This document shows positions 1 through 12,225 of a DNA stretch of 64,000 nucleotides, piece after piece (the first letter of the stretch is position 1; each line of letters starts with the position of its first letter). This DNA comes from Aestuariibaculum marinum. Lineage in GTDB: Bacteria; Bacteroidota; Bacteroidia; Flavobacteriales; Flavobacteriaceae. The position numbers were made by a program, and so were the translations under genes. The notes beneath the pieces are model-generated. The model searched no databases and was not told the DNA's origin. It saw only the letters and a list, made by a program, of their open reading frames with translations. Where the stretch lies: contig NZ_JACVXD010000001.1 in NCBI RefSeq assembly GCF_014596975.1, positions 616,928 through 680,927 of the forward strand, read 5' to 3'.

Positions 1-704
1 TACAAAACGCCTATGCTAGTTTTCCTAAAGGCTCGATTCATATTATTGGTATTGATTCTGAAATTAATAAAGAAAACAAACACATAGCATTAAAGCTTGA
101 CGATCATTATTTTATCTGTGCCAACAACGGTATTATGAGTATGATTTGTTCTGAAATTACGCCTGAAAAAATTGTCGAAATTAATATCCACGATAAAATA
201 CAATCGAGCTTTCCTGTGCTTGATGTTTTTGTTAAAGTAGCTTGCCATATTGCCCGGGGTGGAACACTGGAAGTTATTGGAAAAACCATTTCTAATATTA
301 AACCTATTAGAAATGTAATCCCTTATGTTAACGACGATAAAACCCAGATAATTGGTAGCGTTATTTATATCGATAACTACGGAAATGTGGTTACAAATAT
401 TAAACGTAGCTTTTTTGAAACCATACAAAAAGGTCGTGCTTTCGAGATTTCAGCGCGTAACCATAAATTCAAAAAAATATACTTAAAATACAGTGACATC
501 GTTAATTTTGAGGTGCCCGAAGAGAAACGTCATGATGAAGGTCGTGGAATGGTAGTTTTTAATTCCGGAAACTTTTTAGAAATTGCCGTTTATAAGAGTA
601 ATAGTGCTACGGTAGGTAGTGCCTCTACCCTTATGGGACTATCGCTAATGGATACTGTAAGTATTAACTTTATCTCAGAATCCATTCTTCCTAAACTCAA
701 TTAA
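1..704 (+). CDS. SAM hydrolase / SAM hydroxide adenosyltransferase (DUF62 family), 5' end missing
   Basis: The frame is open from base 3, so the gene enters from outside the window; 233 residues are visible, and family proteins are about 270-280 long, so roughly 40 N-terminal residues are missing. The family (once DUF62) hydrolyses S-adenosylmethionine to adenosine and methionine in the cytoplasm. Visible marks are the FPKGSIHIIGID stretch near the start, the segment YIDNYGNVVTNI in the C-terminal domain (family form xDxFGNxxTN), and the final NSGNFLEIAVYKSNSA block. The next gene on the same strand is gldF, 107 bases on, with no clear terminator between. Family assignment is confident; the physiological role is known only in general terms. 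Confidence 0.88.
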   Translation, partial: QNAYASFPKGSIHIIGIDSEINKENKHIALKLDDHYFICANNGIMSMICSEITPEKIVEINIHDKIQSSFPVLDVFVKVACHIARGGTLEVIGKTISNIKPIRNVIPYVNDDKTQIIGSVIYIDNYGNVVTNIKRSFFETIQKGRAFEISARNHKFKKIYLKYSDIVNFEVPEEKRHDEGRGMVVFNSGNFLEIAVYKSNSATVGSASTLMGLSLMDTVSINFISESILPKLN

Positions 705-811
705 AGTTGTTAATAAGAATTGTAAAAATGGAATTTTGGAAATCACAACCTGAATCTTTTCTTAGTAATTTTACTTCTGTAATCTCTTGTTTAATTTTTT
801 AACCGTAATAA

Positions 812-1531
812 ATGCTTGCCATTTTAAAGAAAGAAATAAACTCATTTTTTGCCTCGCCTATTGGCTATTTGGTTATTGCCATATTTTTATTATTAAACAG
901 CTTATTTTTATGGCTCTTTAAAGGCGAATTCAATATTCTGGATTACGGCTTCGCTGATCTATCAGCCTTCTTTCTATTAGCTCCTTGGATTTTAATTTTC
1001 CTTATTCCTGCTGTAACCATGAGGAGTTTTTCAGATGAAAAAAAACAAGGTACACTGGAGCTTCTACTAACCAAACCAATTTCTCATATCAATATTGTTT
1101 TAGGTAAGTATTTTGGCGCATTTGTTCTCATTCTAATAGCTATTATACCAACTCTATTATATGTCTATACAGTTTATCAACTAGGTAACCCTGTTGGGAA
1201 TTTAGACATTGGAAGCTCTCTAGGTTCCTATTTCGGTCTATTATTTTTAATCGCTGCCTATACAGCAATTGGCATATTCACATCTACACTCTCCAGTAAT
1301 CAAATTGTAGCTTTTATTCTGGCTGTATTTTTATGCTTCGTATTTTACATTGGGTTTGAAGGCATAGCCGATTTTACCTCAAGTAATTTTATAGACCAAC
1401 TAGGTATGAGTTCGCATTACAAAAGTATGAGTCGTGGTGTGCTAGATACTCGAGATATCATTTATTTTTTAAGCATTACAGCATTATTTTTAATGTTAAC
1501 CATATTAACTATTAACAAAGAACAACAATGA
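812..1531 (+). CDS. gldF: Gliding-motility ABC transporter permease GldF
   Basis: A 239-residue ABC-2 type inner-membrane permease. The start MLAILKKEINSFFASPIGYL, the conserved TMRSFSDEKKQGTLELLLTKP segment after the second membrane span, and about six hydrophobic segments match GldF of Flavobacteriaceae. GldF and GldG work with the ATPase GldA (not in this window) in an ABC complex linked to gliding and the type IX secretion system. The stop codon overlaps the next start in an ATGA, so translation is probably coupled. The downstream gene is not gldG itself but a small unknown membrane gene, which is unusual. Identification rests on sequence pattern and on gldG lying close by. Confidence 0.93.
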   Translation: MLAILKKEINSFFASPIGYLVIAIFLLLNSLFLWLFKGEFNILDYGFADLSAFFLLAPWILIFLIPAVTMRSFSDEKKQGTLELLLTKPISHINIVLGKYFGAFVLILIAIIPTLLYVYTVYQLGNPVGNLDIGSSLGSYFGLLFLIAAYTAIGIFTSTLSSNQIVAFILAVFLCFVFYIGFEGIADFTSSNFIDQLGMSSHYKSMSRGVLDTRDIIYFLSITALFLMLTILTINKEQQ

Positions 1532-2013
1532 TTTTAACGCCCCTGTTCGTTATATTCTTAATTTTAGTATTCATATTGCTTTGGTTGTTTACCAATACCA
1601 TCGATAAGCGCAAATGGCTGAGTTTACTATTAGCTATAGCTTTAACTCCGGTAATTTACTTCTATGTATTTTACCCGTTAATTAATATATTTTCAAGCTA
1701 TCATCATGAAAAACATTTTAATTCAAGTGCCTGGATAAACAAACCGGCATTACGATATGAAATGAGTAATGAAATGGTTGAAAAAAATATATTTTTAGGA
1801 AAAACCAAACAGGAAGTAGAATCTCTTTTAGGGAAAAGTGAATGGTTTGGTTGGGACGATAGCATCAAAGCTAATTCTCCTGAAAAGTGGAACTATAACT
1901 TAGGCTATAAACCAGGTGCCTTTAATATGAACCAGGAGTGTTTAGAACTCATTTTTGAAAACAATAAAGTGGTAAGTACAACCCAATATCAATTAGAAAC
2001 GAAGTTTGAATAA
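1528..2013 (+). CDS. Unknown two-span membrane protein between gldF and gldG
   Basis: A 161-residue protein not recognised as a named family. Two hydrophobic helices (about residues 4-22 and 29-50) precede a soluble domain (66-161) holding FLGKTKQEVESLLGKSEWFGWD. That G-x-T-x-x-E-V-x-x-L-L-G pattern resembles the fold repeat of BamE/SmpA-like proteins and of many short flavobacterial hypotheticals. It overlaps gldF by 4 bases (ATGA) and gldG by 8 bases, so it is translated within the gld operon. A role linked to the GldFG complex is inference from position only; it may instead be an independent insertion. Codon use looks like that of its neighbours. Confidence 0.75.
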   Translation: MILTPLFVIFLILVFILLWLFTNTIDKRKWLSLLLAIALTPVIYFYVFYPLINIFSSYHHEKHFNSSAWINKPALRYEMSNEMVEKNIFLGKTKQEVESLLGKSEWFGWDDSIKANSPEKWNYNLGYKPGAFNMNQECLELIFENNKVVSTTQYQLETKFE

Positions 2014-3673
2014 ACAAGTAAAATATACCGTAGGTTTTATTATTGCCTTAGTACTTTTAAATGTAGTAAGCAGCAAAGTTTTTAAACGATTCGATTTAAC
2101 CGAAGATCAGCGATACACCTTAAGCGACGCAGCAATTCATTTTATAGATAACGTTGAATCGCCTATTATTGTTGATGTCTTTTTAAAGGGAGACGATTTT
2201 CCTTCGGAATTTAGAAGGCTTCAAAATGAAACCAAGCAGTTATTAGAGGAATTTGCTGCCGAAAACAGCAATATTGTTTTCAACTTCATCAACCCGTTAG
2301 AAGACGAAGCGACTAGAGAAGGAAACATTCAGCAATTAACCGCCAGAGGCTTAACACCTATGCAATTAAGCGTTCAGGAAAGTGGTAAAACATCTCAGGC
2401 TGTTATATTCCCCTGGGCCTTAGCCAGCTATAATGAGCAAACCGTTGTTATTCCACTTATAAAAAATAAAATCGGGGCTTCACAACAAGAATTAGTCAAC
2501 AATTCAGTTCAACATTTAGAATATGCTTTTGCCGATGGTTTTAAAAAACTGGTAACACCTAAGCATCAGAAAATCGCCGTTTTAAAAGGTAACAAAGAAC
2601 TTGACGATAAGTATATTGCCGATTTTATTAAAAAGCTTGGTGAGTATTATTTTATTGCCCCTTTTACTTTAGATAGTGTTTCCGTAAACCCACAAAAATC
2701 GCTTAAAGAATTAAACGACTTCGATTTAATTATAGCTGCAAAACCAACCGAAGCCTTCTCTGAGCAAGAAAAACTGGTTTTAGACCAATACACCATGAAT
2801 GGCGGAAAAAGCCTTTGGATGATTGATGCCGTGATTATGGAAAAAGACAGTCTGTATAACGCCAGCGGAACCAACTTTGCCGTTAACAGAGACTTAAACC
2901 TAACAGATTTTTTATTTAAATACGGCGTACGTATTAATCCTGTTATTACAAGCACATTATACTCTGCTCCTATCACATTAGCTATAGGGGAAGGTAGTAA
3001 TTCGCAATTTCAAAATTTACGCTGGCCTTATTCACCGTTAGCTTCAAATAATAGTAATCATCCTATTGTCAATAATTTAAATCTGGTACGTTTCGATTTT
3101 GCTAATCAGATTGATACTTTAAAAAATAATGTTTCTAAAACCATCCTGTTAGAAAGTGCGCCATTAACCAAACTGGAAGGTACGCCAAGAGAAATCAGTT
3201 TAGATTTAGTCACCAAAGAACAAGACCCGTCACTGTTCAATAAAGGTAACCAAACGCTTGCCGTGCTGCTTGAAGGTAAATTTCCTTCGGTTTATAGCAA
3301 TCGTATAAAACCGTTTAAGTTACAACAGGAAAAAGACTTAAGTGTACCGACAAAAATGATTGTTATTGCAGATGGTGACGTGATTAAAAACGATGTAGTT
3401 AGAGGTGTGCCTCAGGAATTAGGTTTCGATCGCTGGACAGGACAACAATACGGTAACAAAGAATTTTTATTAAATGCCGTTAACTATCTTTTAGACAATT
3501 CAGGACTCATAAACATTAGATCTAAACACATAGATGTTGCGTTTTTAAATCAACAAAAAATAGCTGCCGAAAAAACCAAATGGCAACTTATAAACATTGC
3601 GTTACCACTTGTATTGCTTGCAATCTTTGGTTTTACTTATAATTACGTAAGAAAGAAAAAATACGGCGCTTAA
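2006..3673 (+). CDS. gldG: Gliding-motility ABC transporter substrate-binding-type protein GldG
   Basis: A 555-residue membrane-anchored GldG. Residues 5-25 form an N-terminal membrane helix followed by the family hallmark FKRFDLTEDQRYTLS; a large periplasmic IFT52/GldG-like domain follows, and a second helix sits near 533-548 before a basic tail. The start is a TTG at 2006: no ATG exists in frame before residue ~117, and the conserved N-terminal helix requires this upstream start. The gene overlaps the preceding small gene by 8 bases. GldG pairs with GldF in the gliding and secretion ABC complex. No terminator is obvious after the stop; dnaN begins 180 bases on with its own promoter-like box. 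Confidence 0.93.
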   Translation: MNKQVKYTVGFIIALVLLNVVSSKVFKRFDLTEDQRYTLSDAAIHFIDNVESPIIVDVFLKGDDFPSEFRRLQNETKQLLEEFAAENSNIVFNFINPLEDEATREGNIQQLTARGLTPMQLSVQESGKTSQAVIFPWALASYNEQTVVIPLIKNKIGASQQELVNNSVQHLEYAFADGFKKLVTPKHQKIAVLKGNKELDDKYIADFIKKLGEYYFIAPFTLDSVSVNPQKSLKELNDFDLIIAAKPTEAFSEQEKLVLDQYTMNGGKSLWMIDAVIMEKDSLYNASGTNFAVNRDLNLTDFLFKYGVRINPVITSTLYSAPITLAIGEGSNSQFQNLRWPYSPLASNNSNHPIVNNLNLVRFDFANQIDTLKNNVSKTILLESAPLTKLEGTPREISLDLVTKEQDPSLFNKGNQTLAVLLEGKFPSVYSNRIKPFKLQQEKDLSVPTKMIVIADGDVIKNDVVRGVPQELGFDRWTGQQYGNKEFLLNAVNYLLDNSGLINIRSKHIDVAFLNQQKIAAEKTKWQLINIALPLVLLAIFGFTYNYVRKKKYGA

Positions 3674-3712
3674 ATGTTAATAAGTTTGTTTCCTATATTT
3701 CGGGGTATCGAA

Positions 3713-3720
3713 TATATTTG
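3713..3720 (+). promoter_or_regulatory. Candidate -7 box (TATATTTG) for dnaN
   Basis: TATATTTG matches the Bacteroidota -7 consensus TAnnTTTG. A TTTG at 3685-3688 is the nearest -33-like element, at a rather long spacing of 24 bases. The leader to the dnaN ATG would be about 125 bases and contains a perfect hairpin at 3784-3801. Confidence 0.5.
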
Positions 3721-3783
3721 TAAGTAGTATAATTCAAGACTTAAACTAAGTTCTTTTACATGTAACACATCATAAGGTTACTT

Positions 3784-3801
3784 CTGTGTTCTAAAACACA
3801 G
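3784..3801 (+). other. Hairpin in the dnaN leader
   Basis: CTGTGTT and AACACAG are perfect complements around a 4-base loop CTAA. There is no T-run after it, so it does not look like a terminator. It lies 53 bases before the dnaN ATG. Function unknown. Confidence 0.45.
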
Positions 3802-3853
3802 TTATTAGTTTGTAATGGTAGCATGTAATCAACCAAAACCATAAAGTTAAAAC

Positions 3854-4972
3854 ATGAAATTTATAGTATCGAGTACTTATTTATTAAAACAATTGCAAGT
3901 TTTAGGAGGGGTTATCAATAGCTCTAATACCTTACCTATTTTAGATAACTTTTTATTTGAATTAAACCAGTCTCAATTAACCGTCTCTGCAAGTGATTTA
4001 GAGACCACGATGTCTTCTACACTTGAAGTTGAAAGCAATAGTGAAGGTAGCGTTGCTATTCCTGCACGTTTATTACTTGATACGCTTAAAACATTTCCAG
4101 AGCAACCGTTAACCTTTGTTATTGAAGATAATAACACGGTTGAGATTAGCTCTAATCACGGTAAATATGCTTTAGCTTATGCCAGCGGAAAAGAATTCCC
4201 TAAGGCGGTTGTTCTTGAAGACCCGAGCAAAACAGTAGTTTTAGGTGATGTTTTAGCTACCGCAATTAGTAAAACCATATTTGCTGCCGGAAACGACGAT
4301 TTACGTCCGGTAATGAGCGGAGTATTTTTCCAATTCTCTACCGAAGGTCTAACTTTTGTGGCTACCGATGCTCATAAATTAGTTAAATACACGCGTGAAG
4401 ATATTAAAGCCAGTCAGGTTGCTGAATTCATCATGCCTAAAAAGCCTTTAAATCTTTTAAAAGGAATTTTGGCAGGCAGCGAAGAAGACGTAACTATTGA
4501 ATACAACGATTCTAATGCGAAATTCATTTTTGAAAACTCAACTTTAATTTGTCGTTTAATCGATGGGAAATACCCGAACTACGAAGCGGTAATTCCTAAA
4601 GAAAACCCGAACAAATTAGTGATTGACAGAACACAGTTTTCGAACTCTGTGCGTCGTGTTAGCATTTTCTCAAATAAAACAACTCACCAGATTCGTTTAA
4701 AAATTGCTGGTGCTGAATTAAATATATCTGCCGAAGATATCGACTACAGTAATAAAGCTGAAGAACGTTTAACTTGTGATTACCAAGGTGATGATATGCA
4801 AATTGGCTTCAACTCTCGCTTTTTAATGGAGATGTTAAACAACCTAGGTTCTGATGATGTTCAATTAGAAATGAGTATGCCAAATCGTGCTGGTATCTTA
4901 ACCCCTATTGATGGTTTAGATGATGGCGAACAAATTACTATGCTTGTTATGCCTGTTATGCTAAATAGCTAA
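3854..4972 (+). CDS. dnaN: DNA polymerase III beta subunit (sliding clamp)
   Basis: A 372-residue clamp protein of normal family length, with three repeated clamp domains (about 1-120, 130-245, 250-372). The start MKFIVSSTYLLKQLQVLGGV, the centre VFFQFSTEGLTFVATDAHKL and the C-terminal ending VMPVMLNS in place of the common VMPMRL are typical of Bacteroidota DnaN. It rings DNA and tethers the replicative polymerase. The order SAM hydrolase-gldF-gldG-dnaN is familiar from flavobacterial chromosomes. A strong terminator follows at 5001-5033. Nothing odd in the coding region. Confidence 0.98.
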   Translation: MKFIVSSTYLLKQLQVLGGVINSSNTLPILDNFLFELNQSQLTVSASDLETTMSSTLEVESNSEGSVAIPARLLLDTLKTFPEQPLTFVIEDNNTVEISSNHGKYALAYASGKEFPKAVVLEDPSKTVVLGDVLATAISKTIFAAGNDDLRPVMSGVFFQFSTEGLTFVATDAHKLVKYTREDIKASQVAEFIMPKKPLNLLKGILAGSEEDVTIEYNDSNAKFIFENSTLICRLIDGKYPNYEAVIPKENPNKLVIDRTQFSNSVRRVSIFSNKTTHQIRLKIAGAELNISAEDIDYSNKAEERLTCDYQGDDMQIGFNSRFLMEMLNNLGSDDVQLEMSMPNRAGILTPIDGLDDGEQITMLVMPVMLNS

Positions 4973-5000
4973 AATTTTAGATGCAAAATATATTGAAACA

Positions 5001-5033
5001 AAAAAACGCTCACCAAATGGTGAGCGTTTTTTT
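5001..5033 (+). terminator. Intrinsic terminator after dnaN
   Basis: A-rich flank, stem AACGCTCACC / GGTGAGCGTT with a short AAAT loop, then a run of T. It also works in reverse for the convergent DUF4870 gene, which ends at 5046. Confidence 0.9.
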
Positions 5034-5045
5034 GTATTATCTCAA

Positions 5046-5384
5046 CTAATTAATAAAATTAAGAGATAATGGATATTTTGCAACTTCGCCATTACTGGCT
5101 TTTATAGCATTAATTATTGGAAAGATGAGTGAAATGATTCCAATTATAATAAATCCAACAAGTCCTATACCGCACAGCAACATTAATGGAATACATAGTA
5201 AGCAATATACAATTAAACTCAATTGAAAGTTTACAATATTCTTACCGTGTTCATCCATCTGGCAAACTTTATCCTTTTGTGTTAACCAGATAATTAAGGG
5301 TAATAATAAGCTTCCAAAACCTAACACTAAGGTTACTAACTGACTTAAATGGGTTATAACTAATAATTGATTATCTTCTCTCAT
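5046..5384 (-). CDS. DUF4870 domain membrane protein
   Basis: A 112-residue protein with three to four hydrophobic segments (about 9-33, 54-70, 72-95). The pattern HLSQLVTLVLGFGSLLLPLIIWLTQK followed by MDEHGKNIVNFQLSLIVYCL fits DUF4870, a widespread small membrane family of unknown function whose hallmark is the D-x-H-G-K-x-x-x-N-F-Q segment. It stands alone, convergent to dnaN and divergent from the next gene. No function can be given. Confidence 0.85.
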   Translation of the reverse strand: MREDNQLLVITHLSQLVTLVLGFGSLLLPLIIWLTQKDKVCQMDEHGKNIVNFQLSLIVYCLLCIPLMLLCGIGLVGFIIIGIISLIFPIINAIKASNGEVAKYPLSLNFIN

Positions 5385-5538
5385 GATTGATTATGTGTTT
5401 TGATTGACACTTATTAGACTAACGAATTTAAGAAAAGTTACAACTTTATTTCCCTATTTATAAATATTTAAATTTATATACGCGGCTATTCAATTATTTT
5501 TTAATTAACTTTAAGTCATTGATTTTAAACTATTTAAA

Positions 5539-6288
5539 GTGTTTTTAGAAAATAACAAATTAAAAATTATTAAACCAAACGCCTTTGAACATACTTTTTT
5601 TGCTTCAACAGCTATCCTATTTCTTGCCCTTTGCCTCGTAGGGTTCTCTATGGGTATTCAACTAAAATCATCACGAGGAACAGATTTGGCTGTGGCACGA
5701 TTTTTACTTCATGGGACTTTGGGTTTTATTTGGTTACTAACCTATGTTCTGCAGACCCAATTAATATTTCGTAATAAGATAAAATTACACATGAAAATTG
5801 GCAGAGCTTCAGTTATAACATTATTTCTATTTGGCCTAAGTACTATTTATTTAATTATATCTGCGAAAACAAGTTACCCTAAAATTCCCGATAAGGCCTT
5901 AGCTAATTTCATTGGGACTTTTAGTCTCAGTAGTATTTTTGAGTTTGCATTAATTATTCTGGCTCTATGGTTTAGAAAAACACCTTTTCTACACAAACGG
6001 CTTATGTTTTATGGCGTTTTGGCTTTTTCAGGAACTGGTACCGATCGAATATTCCTTTTTATGGGAATTGAAGAACCTATATTCTACATGTTTTCTGTTA
6101 ATCTATTAATTAAATTACCATTACTAATCTATGATTTTAAAACTTATCCAGTAAAACAGAAGCTCATTAGTTCTTTCCTGTTTTTATACTCATATATTGT
6201 CATGGCTTTTGGCATACTGTTGATAAAGCCTTATTTTTCCTCTAAAGAATGGATAAATTTTGCTGTCTGGTTAGCTAGTTTGGTATAA
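5539..6288 (+). CDS. Unrecognised polytopic membrane protein
   Basis: A 249-residue protein with about seven hydrophobic segments (roughly 19-39, 54-72, 85-104, 123-145, 153-172, 180-196, 205-224, 230-247). The start is GTG at 5539; the next in-frame Met is near residue 40 and would cut the first membrane span. Histidines lie at membrane edges (FEHTFFAS, LLHGTLG, KLHMKIG, FLHKRLM), the arrangement seen in haem-containing or DUF2306-like membrane proteins, but no family is claimed. It is monocistronic and ends in a bidirectional terminator shared with the beta-galactosidase gene. Confidence 0.7.
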   Translation: MFLENNKLKIIKPNAFEHTFFASTAILFLALCLVGFSMGIQLKSSRGTDLAVARFLLHGTLGFIWLLTYVLQTQLIFRNKIKLHMKIGRASVITLFLFGLSTIYLIISAKTSYPKIPDKALANFIGTFSLSSIFEFALIILALWFRKTPFLHKRLMFYGVLAFSGTGTDRIFLFMGIEEPIFYMFSVNLLIKLPLLIYDFKTYPVKQKLISSFLFLYSYIVMAFGILLIKPYFSSKEWINFAVWLASLV

Positions 6289-6293
6289 AACAA

Positions 6294-6325
6294 AAAATCC
6301 GTAGTTAAAAACAACTACGGATTTT
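6294..6325. terminator. Bidirectional terminator
   Basis: AAAATCCGTAGTT pairs with AACTACGGATTTT around a short A-rich loop. It is flanked by A on one side and T on the other and serves both convergent genes (ending at 6288 and 6348). Confidence 0.9.
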
Positions 6326-6347
6326 AAAATTCAATAATATTGTAAAA

Positions 6348-9761
<3,414 letters not shown>

Positions 9762-9863
9762 TTAAGGGTTTCTTTGGTAAAACTATCGATTTTAACAAAT
9801 TTTATGATAACTGTAAAACTTACATCTATTAGTAAAATATTAAAGATTGAAAAATCTATATAA

Positions 9864-12122
9864 TTAGATATTTGACAGCTGCTGATAAAACGTATAATAC
9901 TGTTGATTATTGGGGTATAAATCCACCAAACGTTTGGCTATATTTTTTGCCTTAATACTCTCTTTATTTTTAGCATAATGATATGCTAAAGCATACAATA
10001 AACTCTCATTGTTGCCATCTACTTTCAAACCACTAACCAAGGCCTCTTCGGCTTTATTTGGTTTATTCCTTTTATCATAGAGTAAACTTAAATTATAGTA
10101 TGCTCGAATATTTTCGGGCATTTTGTCTATAGTCTGCTCTAAATAAGATATTGCTTCGTCTTCCCTGTTTAATTCGGCTAATAACAAGGCTAACGAATAA
10201 TAGGTTGCACCATAATCCGGCTCCTGTTCAATGACAATTTTAAAGGTTTCCTCTGCATTTTTATAAGCTCCCGTATTATAGTATAAATTAGCTAAGGTTA
10301 ATCTTAAATTATTCTCCAAATTATCAACTTCCAAGGCCTTTTCATAGTAAAACACAGCCTGCTGTAGATCACCTTGTTTTATGTAATAATTTCCTTTTCT
10401 TGCCAATCCACCAGCAAAATCGGTATTCAAATCTAAATAAGTTTCAAACTCCTTTTTCACTTTAGCATAGACCGCTTTATAATTTTCTGGAATTTGAAGT
10501 GCATTAACACCTGCCAACGCATAGAATGTTTTTACACGAACTGTTCTTTTAGGATCTTTTAGCAATGGTAGTAAATAATTAATATAATCGGTGTTATTAA
10601 TATTACCTAGTACATCCACACTTGTTGCGCGCACCATGGGTGACTTATCATTTAATCGGGTAATATATTCATCTAAATACTGCTGGATATCATAATTTGA
10701 TAAGGCTCGTAATGCCGAAGCCCTAACCAATTCGTTTTCTGAGGTATCGTGAATTAAATCGATCAATCCAACATCGGCATGAGCTTCTCCTATTACACCT
10801 GGCACTAACTTATCTGAAAAATGTAAAGAATCTACTTTACCATATAACTCTTGAAAAGATTCCCAAGCCCATTTATTATCTTTAGTATCATGGCAGTCTA
10901 CGCAGGCATTTGGTGTACCATATTTCAAACTCTGATCCGGTCGTGGCACTCTAAAACTATGATCTCGCCTAAAATCGTTACCCATATAATATCTCCCTGT
11001 CATATGGCAATTAATACATGCAGCACTTTCGGTTCCCATCTCATGCTTATGATGATCTGGAGTATTATACTTTGTTGGAGTATGACATTGGGTACACAAT
11101 GCATTGCCTTCCATTTTTAACTTTAAAGAATGTGGATTGTGGCAACTATTACAGGCCACATCGTTTTTATACATTTTACTCTGCATAAACGAGGTATACA
11201 CATAGTCTTCATCTAAAATTTGTCCGTCGGGATAGTATTGTGGTTCTACAATTAAATGCGGAAAATAATGATCTAAAAACGTCCCTTCATAATTGTAATT
11301 TTCAGTGAATTGTTCTCGTCTAGCGTGGCATCTTGCACATTCGTCCACCAATTGTTTTGGAGCTATTCTGCTTGTCATTTTCATAGTTCCCGTCGGCATG
11401 TATTCTTCCCCTAATCGCTTAACATCTTCAACGTGTTGTTTTCCTGGTCCATGACAAGCTTCACAACTAACATTGATTAAAGCAAACTTAGTATCGTAAC
11501 TATCTGTTTTAAAATCGTAGTTTTTCCTAACGTTTATAGAGTGACAATCGGAACACATGGTATTCCAGTTCAAACCTTTATTTGTCCAGTGAAGCCACTC
11601 TTCATGGACCACCCTAAAATCAGGAAACAAATTAAACCACTTGTTCTCAACCGAATCCCAAGCTGTACTTAAACACTGGTAAGCTCCATTTGGAAATTCC
11701 ACAATATACTGTTGTAGTGGTGTAATTCCGTAAGTATAAACAATTTTATAATCTTGGTAGCTACCATCCGGTCCTTCGGTATTTACGTAATAATTACCAT
11801 CCTTTTGGTAAAATCTAGAGGTCACCTCTTGATTAGTGAATGTTTCTCCTTTAAAATCAGCCAGAATTGATGTGCTATCAGCTATTTGCATGGCCTTATC
11901 GTGGTGAGAACCTTGCCACTCTTTAAACTCTGCTTCATGGCAACTCTTACAGGTTTCGTCTCCTAAAAAATGATTATCAGGAATTAAAGCGGTTGATGTA
12001 AAAATATCATCTTTAGTTATCGCTTCATATTTCTTTTCTTTCTTACAAGAATTCAATAAAAAAATTGAAATAAATAAACAGGTCAAGCTTGATAAAGCAC
12101 GAGTAATAGTAGGGTTAGCCAA
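9864..12122 (-). CDS. Octahaem c-type cytochrome lipoprotein with HEAT and TPR repeats
   Basis: A 752-residue protein with eight CxxCH haem sites, first cysteines near residues 58, 190, 220, 262, 324, 343, 369 and 407 (CKSCH, CSDCH, CEACH, CARCH, CNSCH, CTQCH, CINCH, CVDCH). The N-terminus is a lipoprotein signal with a candidate lipobox Cys at 26 (LLNSC). After the haem domain come HEAT-like repeats (about 435-545) and TPR repeats (about 570-745). The haem part belongs to the cytochrome c554/NrfA-like multihaem group; no catalytic lysine motif of NrfA is seen. It probably moves electrons in the periplasm. The partner is unknown; the neighbouring porin on the same strand may be related only by position. 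Confidence 0.85.
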   Translation of the reverse strand: MANPTITRALSSLTCLFISIFLLNSCKKEKKYEAITKDDIFTSTALIPDNHFLGDETCKSCHEAEFKEWQGSHHDKAMQIADSTSILADFKGETFTNQEVTSRFYQKDGNYYVNTEGPDGSYQDYKIVYTYGITPLQQYIVEFPNGAYQCLSTAWDSVENKWFNLFPDFRVVHEEWLHWTNKGLNWNTMCSDCHSINVRKNYDFKTDSYDTKFALINVSCEACHGPGKQHVEDVKRLGEEYMPTGTMKMTSRIAPKQLVDECARCHARREQFTENYNYEGTFLDHYFPHLIVEPQYYPDGQILDEDYVYTSFMQSKMYKNDVACNSCHNPHSLKLKMEGNALCTQCHTPTKYNTPDHHKHEMGTESAACINCHMTGRYYMGNDFRRDHSFRVPRPDQSLKYGTPNACVDCHDTKDNKWAWESFQELYGKVDSLHFSDKLVPGVIGEAHADVGLIDLIHDTSENELVRASALRALSNYDIQQYLDEYITRLNDKSPMVRATSVDVLGNINNTDYINYLLPLLKDPKRTVRVKTFYALAGVNALQIPENYKAVYAKVKKEFETYLDLNTDFAGGLARKGNYYIKQGDLQQAVFYYEKALEVDNLENNLRLTLANLYYNTGAYKNAEETFKIVIEQEPDYGATYYSLALLLAELNREDEAISYLEQTIDKMPENIRAYYNLSLLYDKRNKPNKAEEALVSGLKVDGNNESLLYALAYHYAKNKESIKAKNIAKRLVDLYPNNQQYYTFYQQLSNI

Positions 12123-12225
12123 AATCTTTATCTTTAAAAAATTACAGAATAAATTGTACTATAAATGTAACTTAATTTTGACTTAGAACAGCTATAAATA
12201 AGAAGTAAAATCTGTAAATATCTGC

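Noticed and set aside
728-802. 24-codon ORF between the SAM hydrolase gene and gldF
   Set aside because: Too short, no ribosome-binding or conserved pattern, and AT-rich DNA gives such frames by chance; kept only as a remote micropeptide possibility.
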